A DNA stretch of 64,000 nt from CAXCDZ01 sp963981525 (GTDB taxonomy: Bacteria > Patescibacteriota > Microgenomatia > UBA1400 > UBA12108), in contig CAXCDZ010000001.1 in assembly GCA_963981525.1 (NCBI GenBank), positions 16,381 to 80,380 of the forward strand. Reading direction: 5' to 3'. The notes under the pieces are model-generated. The model did no database searches and was not told the DNA's origin. It saw only the letters and a list, made by a program, of their open reading frames with translations. A program made the translations under genes and the position numbers. Shown here piece after piece: positions 15,830 through 25,546 of the stretch (its first letter is position 1; each line of letters begins with the position of its first letter).

Positions 15830-17153
15830 TTAAATAGTCTGCTAGATGGGTAAAGGCAAAATACATTAGTAGTGGTGTAAATGATAGCATCATTCTGGCA
15901 GCTGAGGGGCCAATAGAGGACCAAACGGTGTATTTTTGGGCAAAAATGTAGCCTCCGCCCAAGAGAATCGCTGTGCCTAGAGTAAAAATAATTAGCCATG
16001 CTGGGCGAATGCGCTTTCTTTCTCTAATCGTGAGGAATGCTGCAAGAGCGGCAAGTAAGGTTGGGATCTTGATGTATGTAAGATAGTTTTTGACCAAGAA
16101 GAGCTCGATCTGGAATAGTTCTTTAAGGTTAAAATTAGCGAGAATTGATCCTAAGGAGATGCTAACCAGTCGTTTATTCGTGAGGTCAACAACAGCATAG
16201 GATGTCCAGAGATATCTGGAGAGAAAAAATAAGGCGATTAGGACAGATGATTTAATAACTGATTTTCTTTTGACCATTTGGTAGAGCATGACTGAGATAG
16301 TAATAAGCCAGAAGGGCTCTAGAGATCTTGTGAAAAAAGAGGATAGGAGCATAAGAGTCGAGATCGTGGGTGAGTAGTTTTTTTTGTCGATGAGAAAATA
16401 TATCGAGAAAAAGAAGAATATGGTGTACGGGAGATTGGTGTAGGCGATGGTTGAGTGCGAAAATAGTTCGGGAGATGCAGCAAGAATGAGAGGAAATAGG
16501 TGAGTTAGTTTGGGCTTGCCTGATCGTATCCCCCATTTTTCATAGAAAAGTAGCACGAGACTAAGATAGAAGCCAAAGTACACTATCATCGGCGTTGAGG
16601 CACCCAAGATATAGCTCCAGGCATGCAAACTAGATGTCATAAATGGATAGCTATAGTAGTAGTCAAAATTGCTATAGGTATCGTGAATGTCGTTCCTAAA
16701 ATCTTCGATCCGGATGTTTTCTGAGAAGACTCTGCCCCGGAAATCATAGAGAGTGAGAGCGTCCCAGTCTGTGACTGGCCAAGAGAGATTGTGGAGCAGA
16801 ATGGTAGAAATAAATGCAATTAGGAGAAGGTTGAGAGGAAGCTTGAGGGTAGACATATATTTTGTAAGACTTATTCTCTTCCATACCCCACTACGCACGA
16901 CTCGGAAGATGAAGTAAGCAAGAGAGATAATAGCTGCAGAGAAAACTAGCTGATGCGAAATGTTAGCTCCCGATATCATAATTGCGGTAAAGACAATGTT
17001 AATAAGGGTCGCCCCCAAGAGGAATGAGATCGAGAGAGTGAGGAGTGAGGATAACTTGTGAGCGAAGCGATTCCTGAATAGATCAAGACATGTCCACCCG
17101 AGAAGAGTAATTGTGAGGTATCCAGCAAATAGATTGATAAGTGAAATAATCAT
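15816..17153 (-). CDS. Membrane protein of a duplicated module, putative GT-C enzyme (copy A)
   Basis: A 445-residue protein with about 12 membrane segments. The outer loop after about residue 120 has LSWPVTDWDALTLYDFRG, then YYYSYPFMTSSLHAW and STIAYTNLPYTIFF, and near the C-terminus YTVWSSIGPSAARMM. All of these have counterparts, in the same order, in the protein encoded at 20531-21850. The DWD acidic motif is the likely catalytic or metal site of a GT-C-like enzyme. Its upstream partner (17156-18730) is also duplicated. The start lies 2 bases after that gene's stop, with GAGGAT about 10 bases upstream. Family otherwise unrecognised. Confidence 0.72.
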   Translation of the reverse strand: MIISLINLFAGYLTITLLGWTCLDLFRNRFAHKLSSLLTLSISFLLGATLINIVFTAIMISGANISHQLVFSAAIISLAYFIFRVVRSGVWKRISLTKYMSTLKLPLNLLLIAFISTILLHNLSWPVTDWDALTLYDFRGRVFSENIRIEDFRNDIHDTYSNFDYYYSYPFMTSSLHAWSYILGASTPMIVYFGFYLSLVLLFYEKWGIRSGKPKLTHLFPLILAASPELFSHSTIAYTNLPYTIFFFFSIYFLIDKKNYSPTISTLMLLSSFFTRSLEPFWLITISVMLYQMVKRKSVIKSSVLIALFFLSRYLWTSYAVVDLTNKRLVSISLGSILANFNLKELFQIELFLVKNYLTYIKIPTLLAALAAFLTIRERKRIRPAWLIIFTLGTAILLGGGYIFAQKYTVWSSIGPSAARMMLSFTPLLMYFAFTHLADYLNEKK

Positions 17154-17155
17154 AA

Positions 17156-18730
17156 CTATTTTATCCTCATTTCCCTAAGGAGATCTTCTCCTAGATTTGG
17201 ACTCTCGTGTGTTAGCAGACTTGAGAGAATTGAGGCATATCTTCTTGCCTCTTTTTGATTATTCTCTTGCATATTGAGATAGTATAGTCCGACTAGAGAC
17301 TCTAGATTACTACTCTTGAGTAACAAGGCTTGCTCATAGAGCTCCCTGGCCTGGTCAAAGTCTCCCATTGTGTAGTGATAGGCACCAAGATTAGATAGTT
17401 GCTCTGAGGTCATGAGGTCATCGTTATGATCTAGCTTTCCCACCTTGGCAATGGCTTCACCGTAAAGGTATGGGAGAGGAGCGCGATTAGTGTACTTGAG
17501 GTATATCCCTAAGATAGATTGAGCGTCAGATAACCCTGCTTGGACGTCAGAGATATTTAGTTGAATAGTGGTGAGTTGATTCTTGATTGTGTTGGGATTG
17601 CCCTCATATTCAAAGTCGCCTTTTTCGTGATCATCTACGTAAGCAACGACGCTTACTGAGTATGATAGATTTGAGTTTAGTTCGACTTTGACTAAATTTG
17701 CTGTCGCTAAGTCTTCTATTACAACCTCTTGATAGATGTCGTCTAACTCGTTATCACCACCATCTTCTCCCAATGAGACTTCTTCTAGCAAGCTTAAAAT
17801 AGATTCGCTACCATCAAGTCTTTCTATAATAATGTTGTTGATAGAGGCATCCAAGGTCCTTGGTAGTAGTGTTTGTACCTCAGCAATGGGAACAGGTAGG
17901 ATCGGCCAGCCGTAAAATGATTCTGAGGATGGGTAAAGGATGGTATTGCCGGCGGTAATCATAATCCAGTCTGCAGAGTTGAGTGAGGAATAAAAATCCT
18001 CATTTGTTGCGGAGTAGAGTTGTCGTGGATAGAGAAAATAGCGAAGAAGTAGCTGATTACCCTCCATTTGCCAGGGGTTTTCCTGAGGTGGATGGGCAAC
18101 TGAGGAGTCTTCTGGGACTACATCCTGATACAGAACAACATGATCATAGTAGTCTCCCCAAACCGTCTTCATTCTTTGACGATAAGTTGCCGTATCCTCC
18201 CCTACTAGACGGTGGATTAGGCTTGGGAAGTAAGCTAATGAAAAATAGACAGTGCTGATAAATGAGTAAACTATGATTACTGCGGTGATAATGGGGACAG
18301 GCGATAGTTTTTTGGGTTTGGGAATTATTGAGGAAAGATACATTCCAGCAGAGAAAGTCAAAGTGAGGAAGGTTATCTCTGGATGAATGTGAACGTGGGA
18401 GAATACATATCCGGTTCCATTTCTTATCTCTACAAGAATTAGCAATAAATATATGGTGCTCGCAAGTGGTAGTAACACTATTCGATTAAACCTTGAGATA
18501 AATATGTCATCTTCTGACTTAGTCTTATGCAGCCAGTTAAGGAAAATGGTCATGACAATTAGAATCTTGATATCTATTCCAATAAAGTTGGAAACGAATC
18601 CATCGTATAAATATGCTTCTGTGAGAGAAAGCAATATTACCAATAAGAATATATGTCTATTCATGCGTATAGGTATAGACATACTTTTGCTAAGTAATCT
18701 TCTAAATGATTTTGAGTAATGCTTATCCAT
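17156..18730 (-). CDS. Membrane protein with C-terminal TPR, duplicated module (copy A)
   Basis: A 524-residue protein. The N-terminal half has about six membrane segments; a motif between the third and fourth, YVFSHVHIHPEITFLTLTF, has a clear counterpart (IFTKYHLHPELLPLVILF) in the 21852-22844 protein. An external domain follows with RQRMKTVWGDYYDHV and LLLRYFLYPRQLYSA, again shared with the paralogue. Only this copy has an extra C-terminal domain: an acidic region and TPR-like helices (LSNLGAYHYTMGDFDQA, RELYEQALLLKSSNLESLVG, about 430-500). It is followed 2 bases later by its membrane partner gene. Function unknown; a partner or acceptor-binding protein of the GT-C-like protein is possible. 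Confidence 0.7.
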   Translation of the reverse strand: MDKHYSKSFRRLLSKSMSIPIRMNRHIFLLVILLSLTEAYLYDGFVSNFIGIDIKILIVMTIFLNWLHKTKSEDDIFISRFNRIVLLPLASTIYLLLILVEIRNGTGYVFSHVHIHPEITFLTLTFSAGMYLSSIIPKPKKLSPVPIITAVIIVYSFISTVYFSLAYFPSLIHRLVGEDTATYRQRMKTVWGDYYDHVVLYQDVVPEDSSVAHPPQENPWQMEGNQLLLRYFLYPRQLYSATNEDFYSSLNSADWIMITAGNTILYPSSESFYGWPILPVPIAEVQTLLPRTLDASINNIIIERLDGSESILSLLEEVSLGEDGGDNELDDIYQEVVIEDLATANLVKVELNSNLSYSVSVVAYVDDHEKGDFEYEGNPNTIKNQLTTIQLNISDVQAGLSDAQSILGIYLKYTNRAPLPYLYGEAIAKVGKLDHNDDLMTSEQLSNLGAYHYTMGDFDQARELYEQALLLKSSNLESLVGLYYLNMQENNQKEARRYASILSSLLTHESPNLGEDLLREMRIK

Positions 18731-18746
18731 ATATATTCATTCTAAA

Positions 18747-19595
18747 TTACTTCGGTAAAATAGCTACAATGTTAAGTATTCGACTGTTAATGTCTCCAAG
18801 TGGAATTTTGGACAGCTTACCCCCCTCTTTGAGGATGTAGGTTTTATATCCACAGCTATTCAATAGATCCAGTGTCTTCGTGTTCGAATGACCATAATTA
18901 CGCGAGTTTTTGTTTAACTCTACAATAATAACTGCTATTTTTTTACCAAGGAGTGCTTTTTTTGCACCGAGTAGGACATCATATTCTGCTCCCTCAACGT
19001 CGATTTTGAGTATTTTAATTTGGCTTATCTTTTCCTTACGTATTACATGATCTAATGTAGTAACTCTAACCTCAATATTGCCTTGTTCGTTATTGATTGT
19101 ATGTGAAATATGATTCGTTTCAGATATTTTAGTTGTTCTGAAGGTTGATTTTCCCTTTTTACTAGATAGTGCTTGATCAAATATGCGAACAGTATTTACG
19201 AGATTATTTAGTAACACATTTTCATATAATCTCTCCCTTGATTGTTGTGTTGGTTCAAATGCAAATATTCTACCCTTGGTAATCTTAGAAGCTGCAATAA
19301 GTGACATCTCGCCTATTCCTGACCCAACATCAACAAACACATCGTCACTCCCTAGATTGTGATAGATGTATTCCATTTCTGCATACTCTGGCCATCCTTC
19401 ATACACGATCAGGCTTCCAAATGAACTATCAGGGTAACAGATACATTTTGTTTCTGGAGTTAATTGTATCAAGGCTGGAATCTTAAATGTTACTTGATTA
19501 ATTCTCCACCAAATGACTCTAAGCAGGGCAATGTACTTATGATTAGTGTTATTGGGATGGATTGTTATTCTGTATAGAGCTTTAATAATACTCAT
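18747..19595 (-). CDS. FkbM-family methyltransferase
   Basis: A 282-residue protein. Methyltransf_21 features: VFVDVGSGIGEMSLIAA (SAM motif I, about 96-112), GRIFAFEPTQQSRERL, an invariant-type ILKIDVEGAEYDVLLGAK near 200, and IIVELN. FkbM proteins O-methylate sugars or polyketide hydroxyls; in a glycan locus a sugar O-methyltransferase is likely. The gene is clearly more AT-rich than the genes around it and, with the next gene (19599-20552), interrupts the two copies of the duplicated membrane module. CATAAT ends 6 bases before the ATG, a possible leaderless promoter. Probably acquired by transfer (inference). Confidence 0.85.
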   Translation of the reverse strand: MSIIKALYRITIHPNNTNHKYIALLRVIWWRINQVTFKIPALIQLTPETKCICYPDSSFGSLIVYEGWPEYAEMEYIYHNLGSDDVFVDVGSGIGEMSLIAASKITKGRIFAFEPTQQSRERLYENVLLNNLVNTVRIFDQALSSKKGKSTFRTTKISETNHISHTINNEQGNIEVRVTTLDHVIRKEKISQIKILKIDVEGAEYDVLLGAKKALLGKKIAVIIVELNKNSRNYGHSNTKTLDLLNSCGYKTYILKEGGKLSKIPLGDINSRILNIVAILPK

Positions 19596-19598
19596 GTT

Positions 19599-20552
19599 TT
19601 AATTATGATTAATTGCTACATATATTTGGATAATAATATTTCTTGCTATTGTAAATAAATTTTTATTTGATAACTGCTTTTCTAATGCAGTGTCATATTC
19701 TGTATTTACTTCGATTTTTGATGGATGAATATACGGAGTGTGTAGTTTCCTGGTGGGTAAGTTAGCTATACTATGAATATCAAACTTGGTATGTGTTGCA
19801 TTTTTACCAAACCCGATATTTGATACTAAATTTTTACTTGGAACAATGGTAAGCAAATTATTTTTTAATTGACAGAAAAAAAACTGGTAATCCCAAGTGT
19901 CAATCTTTCCTTCGAAGCACTTTTGGAAAAGGTTTTTCCAGTATGTATAAGCCCTTTCAGAGTAGAATTTTGTGCAAAATTCTCCCGAATCTTTAACGTT
20001 TTTCCAGTCTTTCATATTAACGTCATATAAATCCCAAACTCGCTTCCAGGTTGCCCAGCCCCATATCTGACTATGTGATGAAAATAGATAACTATCATGG
20101 ATATTAATGCCACCTTCGTATGGATTACTACCAGATATGCTTGATATTCTTGTATTATGCTTATATTTATCTAGTAGCTTATCGCAATACTCAAAGAAGT
20201 ATATGTTTGGCAAACAATCGTCTTCCAATATAATTCCTTCACTCTCATTTTGAAAAAACCAAGTAATTGCTTGTGTAACTCCTAACTTACATCCCAAATT
20301 TTGCTCTCTAAACAATGTTTTCACCGAGCACTTCCAATTTATTTTTTTAACAATTGATCTTGTTTGGCTAATTTTTTCTAATTCACTCTTCGTTGCGTTC
20401 TGAGATGGCCCATCCGCTGCAATATATATTTTTTTTGGCTTAACTTTTTGTATTATTTTAAATACTTTTTCTGTTTCTTCTGGCTTGTTGTAAATAATGA
20501 ACAGTAGTGGCTTGCTGACTTGATACTTTTTCACGATTTTTGCCCTTTCCAT
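19599..20552 (-). CDS. GT2-like glycosyltransferase in an AT-rich insert
   Basis: A 317-residue protein. KPLLFIIYNKPEETEKVFKI opens a GT-A fold, IYIAADGPSQNA follows, LFREQNLGCKLGVTQAITWF precedes the metal site GIILEDDCLP, and SSHSQIWGWATWKRVWDLYD is the acceptor-side region typical of the family found beside FkbM genes (some relatives are annotated hemolytic protein HlpA-like). It should transfer a sugar from a nucleotide donor in the cytoplasm. It is rich in Lys, Asn, Ile and Phe, with base composition far from its neighbours. It overlaps the end of the upstream gene by 22 bases. TATATT ends 6 bases before its ATG. Confidence 0.8.
   Translation of the reverse strand: MERAKIVKKYQVSKPLLFIIYNKPEETEKVFKIIQKVKPKKIYIAADGPSQNATKSELEKISQTRSIVKKINWKCSVKTLFREQNLGCKLGVTQAITWFFQNESEGIILEDDCLPNIYFFEYCDKLLDKYKHNTRISSISGSNPYEGGINIHDSYLFSSHSQIWGWATWKRVWDLYDVNMKDWKNVKDSGEFCTKFYSERAYTYWKNLFQKCFEGKIDTWDYQFFFCQLKNNLLTIVPSKNLVSNIGFGKNATHTKFDIHSIANLPTRKLHTPYIHPSKIEVNTEYDTALEKQLSNKNLFTIARNIIIQIYVAINHN
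19602..19607 (-). promoter_or_regulatory. -10-like box (CATAAT) of the FkbM gene
   Basis: CATAAT on the minus strand, 6 bases (TAAAAC) before ATG 19595. It lies over the end of the preceding gene. One mismatch to consensus in a very AT-rich stretch, so chance is possible. Confidence 0.3.
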
Positions 20553-21850
20553 CTAAAAAATATAGATTGACTAATTAAATATATAGATAGAGGTATTATA
20601 AATATTGCCATACGCTGAGCAGAATTTCCTATTTGATCCCATGTTTCATAGCGAATGCTAAAAATATAAGTCCCGATGAAAAACATTGCGAGAGAGGTAA
20701 CTATAGTTAGCATAACAACCTTAATGCTAGTTGAGAAGCTACGATAATTATATATGAACAATAATGCTGTAACACCGATCGCGTAGTAGAGATAAGCGTC
20801 CGGTCTAAGAATATTAGCCCATATATACTCTAGAACTACCCTAATTTGTGAGACTTCTAGGTTGGCAACTAAGATACGGAGATCGCTAATAATTCCAGAG
20901 GAAGAAGGGGTCGCGTAAGTATTGTTTAGTGATTTAAACCTTTGCCATGGTATTTGAACTATCTTTACCATAATCAGATAGGTCAATGTACTTATACCTT
21001 TGTTTCGAAATCCCTTGGTGAGCAAAAGCATGGCAGGAATCACAGCTAGCCAAAATGGCTCTATTCTAATCCAGGTGCTGAGCGCAATCAGAAGCATGCC
21101 TAGATATAGCCTCCCCCTCTTGCCGTTAATGCCTTCGGCTAGGTATATGTACCCAAGCGCGAGGAAGGTAGCGTATGGGAGATTGGAATAAGTCATGTGC
21201 GCTTGTTCATAGATCGCAGTAACAAATCCCAAGCAGACTGTCCAGAACAATGCATAGGAAGGAGAGGTTTTCCTGGCGATTAATGAGTAGAAGATTGTTA
21301 GGAGGGAAATGTATATAAGTGAGTAGATGATGGTCGGTGAGTAGAAGCTCATTGAGTATACCCAGGTGTTACTAAGAGAGGTAAATAATGGATAGCTAAA
21401 ATCATATCCCGTTCTAAATCCCTCATCCATAAAACCAGTGTTGATAAATGAGATTGCTCGATAGTCATAGAGGGCAAGAGAGTCCCAGTCTTTGGCTGGC
21501 CAGTATAAGCCGTACAGCAAAACTGGAACCAGAAAGAAAATGCCAAAGAGGATTGTAATGATTGTGGTTATTTTGCCAGACCTCTTAACCAATGGAGTGG
21601 GTCTAGTATTCCTTGCTAGATATGCTGAGATAATAAAAAGAACGACAAGGAGAGAGTTTGACTCAAGAGCAGCATATTTTAGCCCGGCAAGATTAGTAAG
21701 AAATAGAGCTAAGGTAAATAGTCCAAGTCCGATTAGATAGCCTAGGGCAAGTGATTCGACTCTAGCTGCATCAGGATAGATGAGTCTGACAATGTTTCTC
21801 CCAAAAAGGGTAACTAGGATAAGTCCGATAAATAGTAATAGTAATCCCAT
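20531..21850 (-). CDS. Membrane protein of a duplicated module, putative GT-C enzyme (copy B)
   Basis: A 439-residue protein. The frame is open to 21919, but I choose the ATG at 21850 (MGLLLLFIGL): it lies just after the upstream stop and has GGGAGAG 5 bases before it. About 12 membrane segments. It matches the 15816-17153 protein block by block: YWPAKDWDSLALYDYRA, YDFSYPLFTSLSNTW, HMTYSNLPYATF and YETWDQIGNSAQRM. The shared DWD-x-L-x-LYD-[FY]-R motif is the likely active-site loop. It forms a pair with 21852-22844, as copy A does with 17156-18730. Confidence 0.72.
   Translation of the reverse strand: MGLLLLFIGLILVTLFGRNIVRLIYPDAARVESLALGYLIGLGLFTLALFLTNLAGLKYAALESNSLLVVLFIISAYLARNTRPTPLVKRSGKITTIITILFGIFFLVPVLLYGLYWPAKDWDSLALYDYRAISFINTGFMDEGFRTGYDFSYPLFTSLSNTWVYSMSFYSPTIIYSLIYISLLTIFYSLIARKTSPSYALFWTVCLGFVTAIYEQAHMTYSNLPYATFLALGYIYLAEGINGKRGRLYLGMLLIALSTWIRIEPFWLAVIPAMLLLTKGFRNKGISTLTYLIMVKIVQIPWQRFKSLNNTYATPSSSGIISDLRILVANLEVSQIRVVLEYIWANILRPDAYLYYAIGVTALLFIYNYRSFSTSIKVVMLTIVTSLAMFFIGTYIFSIRYETWDQIGNSAQRMAIFIIPLSIYLISQSIFFRWKGQKS
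20559..20564 (-). promoter_or_regulatory. -10 box (TATATT) of the AT-rich glycosyltransferase gene
   Basis: TATATT on the minus strand with TTTTAG before the ATG at 20552 (6 bases). Five of six match consensus. Confidence 0.4.
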
Positions 21851-21851
21851 A

Positions 21852-23779
<1,928 letters not shown>

Positions 23780-24553
23780 TTACTTAAGAAGATCGTAGAC
23801 AAAACGAACTAGGCCAGAGTGAATCTTGTGAAGGGAGAGGTGGATGGGGGTAGCACCGTTTCTTGCCAGGGCAATATCTCCCTCATCCATGAGTTTGCGT
23901 CTGCCTGTTTGTGATTTGCTATTTTGCTGATCTCGAAAGCCGGAGAGGGCCACCTTGAGATCATGTGGCTTGTAGTGCTTGCTCATCCTTAGCCAGTAAT
24001 CGTAGTCCATCACGTAGTGGTACTTATCATTAAACTCACCTATCTTCTCGTAAACTCGTCGAGACCAGAAAGTAGAAGGCTGCGGTAACATCGAGTCGGC
24101 AACCATGAGAGTAGTTCTGGAATATATGGCCATAAGAAAGCGTTTGTAGCCAGAAATTATCCAGTTGTTTTTGCTAACCTCACCCTTCTCGTTAATAACC
24201 AAGCAATCCCCCGTAATCCAGTCAGCACCTGTGCGGGCGTAATACTCCCCCACTCTCTTGAGGGTGCCGGTGAGATAGATGTCATCAGAATTAAGATATG
24301 CTAAGACATCACCTGACGTGAGCTTGAGACCTTTGTTAATAGCATCAGTCTGTCCCTGATCTTTTTCACTAACCCACTTGAGCTTGTTTCCGTAACTTTT
24401 GAGGATCTTAACAGTGTCGTCAGTGCTGCCTCCATCGATTACGAAGTATTCTAGGTTCTTGTAGCCTTGTGAGAGGACGCTATCGATCGTATCTTTGATG
24501 TACTGACCCTGGTTGTAGGAAGGGGTGATAATACTGATCTTGGGAAGCTTCAT
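23780..24553 (-). CDS. GT2 family glycosyltransferase
   Basis: A 257-residue cytoplasmic GT-A enzyme. SIITPSYNQGQYIKDTIDSV at the start, FVIDGGSTDDTVKIL, SEKDQGQTDAINKGLKLTSG and the metal site AYLNSDDIY (DXD-like) are the classic GT2 series; FWSRRVYEKIGEFNDKYHYV is the acceptor side. It uses a nucleotide sugar; the sugar cannot be told. It overlaps the DUF2304 gene by 4 bases (ATGA) and closes the cassette GT-C / GT2 / DUF2304 / GT2. Confidence 0.87.
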   Translation of the reverse strand: MKLPKISIITPSYNQGQYIKDTIDSVLSQGYKNLEYFVIDGGSTDDTVKILKSYGNKLKWVSEKDQGQTDAINKGLKLTSGDVLAYLNSDDIYLTGTLKRVGEYYARTGADWITGDCLVINEKGEVSKNNWIISGYKRFLMAIYSRTTLMVADSMLPQPSTFWSRRVYEKIGEFNDKYHYVMDYDYWLRMSKHYKPHDLKVALSGFRDQQNSKSQTGRRKLMDEGDIALARNGATPIHLSLHKIHSGLVRFVYDLLK

Positions 24554-24882
24554 TTGGAGTCTGCTTGCTTAATTGCCTTGTCTCTCACTACCTTCTCAAG
24601 CTTTTGTCTGAGCTTATTGATTTGGATGCGATTCTCAATTAGAAGTGCATAGGATCCCATAAAGGCAAATATTACAATCACGTCTGTGAGGCGATTAACC
24701 TCGAATATCCTTCTGAGAAAGTTAGCTGATGACTCGACAGCTACAATGATGCCCAGGGCAAATAGGCTTAACAACCATGACATTGCCTCTACTTTTGGGA
24801 GTTCACCTTTTTTGTAGTGAATCCTCACGACATACATCATAAACAAGATGAATAGGACCGACAAGATTTGGATTCCTAGCAT
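24550..24882 (-). CDS. DUF2304 family small membrane protein
   Basis: A 110-residue protein with three membrane segments (about 4-20, 33-52, 68-83) and a coiled-coil-like basic tail (RIQINKLRQKLEKVVRD). The pattern and place match DUF2304, which is regularly found beside DPM1-like GT2 genes. Such proteins are thought to work with the polyprenyl-phosphate glycosyltransferase, perhaps as its membrane anchor; this is not proven. It lies 1 base after the GT2 gene 24884-25546 and overlaps the next GT2 gene by ATGA. Confidence 0.82.
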   Translation of the reverse strand: MLGIQILSVLFILFMMYVVRIHYKKGELPKVEAMSWLLSLFALGIIVAVESSANFLRRIFEVNRLTDVIVIFAFMGSYALLIENRIQINKLRQKLEKVVRDKAIKQADSK

Positions 24883-24883
24883 T

Positions 24884-25546
24884 TTACCTCCATAGCCAAT
24901 ATGGCAATTTAATTAGTATTCTAACAGCGTCTAGCATATTAAAGCCATACTCCTTACCATGATAAACTGTACTGATAGGGATCTCAGTGAAGTTAAGGTT
25001 GCCTTTGGCAATCCTGACAGCGATCTCTGTCTCTACCTCATAACCTGCTGAATGCCAGATAATTTTGCGATAAGCTGAGCGAGTCATAGCCTTGAAACCA
25101 GAGGGGATATCGGCAATGTAATGGCGAAAAAGAAGATTGATGAGAATGGAGATACTTTTGTTACCAAGAACTCTCATTAATGGCATCTTGGCATCTAGCT
25201 GACGAACACCTAAAACTATGTCCGCTCCTTTATTAAGTGCTTGCTTGAAATGCTTGAGATCTCCCACCTCATGCTGATCATCACCGTCCATAAAAATGAC
25301 TGCATCGGCACCCATTTTTTTGAAAGCATATTGGCAGCCTGTTTTCATTGCAGCCCCCTTGCCTAGGTTTACCATGTGAGAGAGGCACTTGACGCCGCGC
25401 TCCCTGACTATCTTCCTGGTGTTGTCCAAGCTACCATCGTTGACTACGATGATGTTTTTTTTGCCAACCCCAGCTTCGAGCTTAGTTAGAAACCTCCCAA
25501 TATACTTGGCCTCGTTATAGGCGGTAATAATGACGGCAATCTTCAC
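24884..25546 (-). CDS. DPM1-like GT2 glycosyltransferase (polyprenyl-phosphate sugar synthase)
   Basis: A 220-residue GT2 enzyme without membrane segments. AVIITAYNEAKYIGRFL, IIVVNDGSLDNTRKIV, NLGKGAAMKTGCQYA and FMDGDDQHEVGDL are the donor and metal motifs; IADIPSGFKAMTRSAY is the DPM-family substrate loop. It would load a sugar on polyprenyl phosphate, with DUF2304 as a likely membrane partner. It starts at a GTG whose last bases overlap the stop of the upstream GT-C gene (GTGA), so the donor-making enzyme is coupled to a probable user (25543-27183). Confidence 0.85.
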   Translation of the reverse strand: MKIAVIITAYNEAKYIGRFLTKLEAGVGKKNIIVVNDGSLDNTRKIVRERGVKCLSHMVNLGKGAAMKTGCQYAFKKMGADAVIFMDGDDQHEVGDLKHFKQALNKGADIVLGVRQLDAKMPLMRVLGNKSISILINLLFRHYIADIPSGFKAMTRSAYRKIIWHSAGYEVETEIAVRIAKGNLNFTEIPISTVYHGKEYGFNMLDAVRILIKLPYWLWR

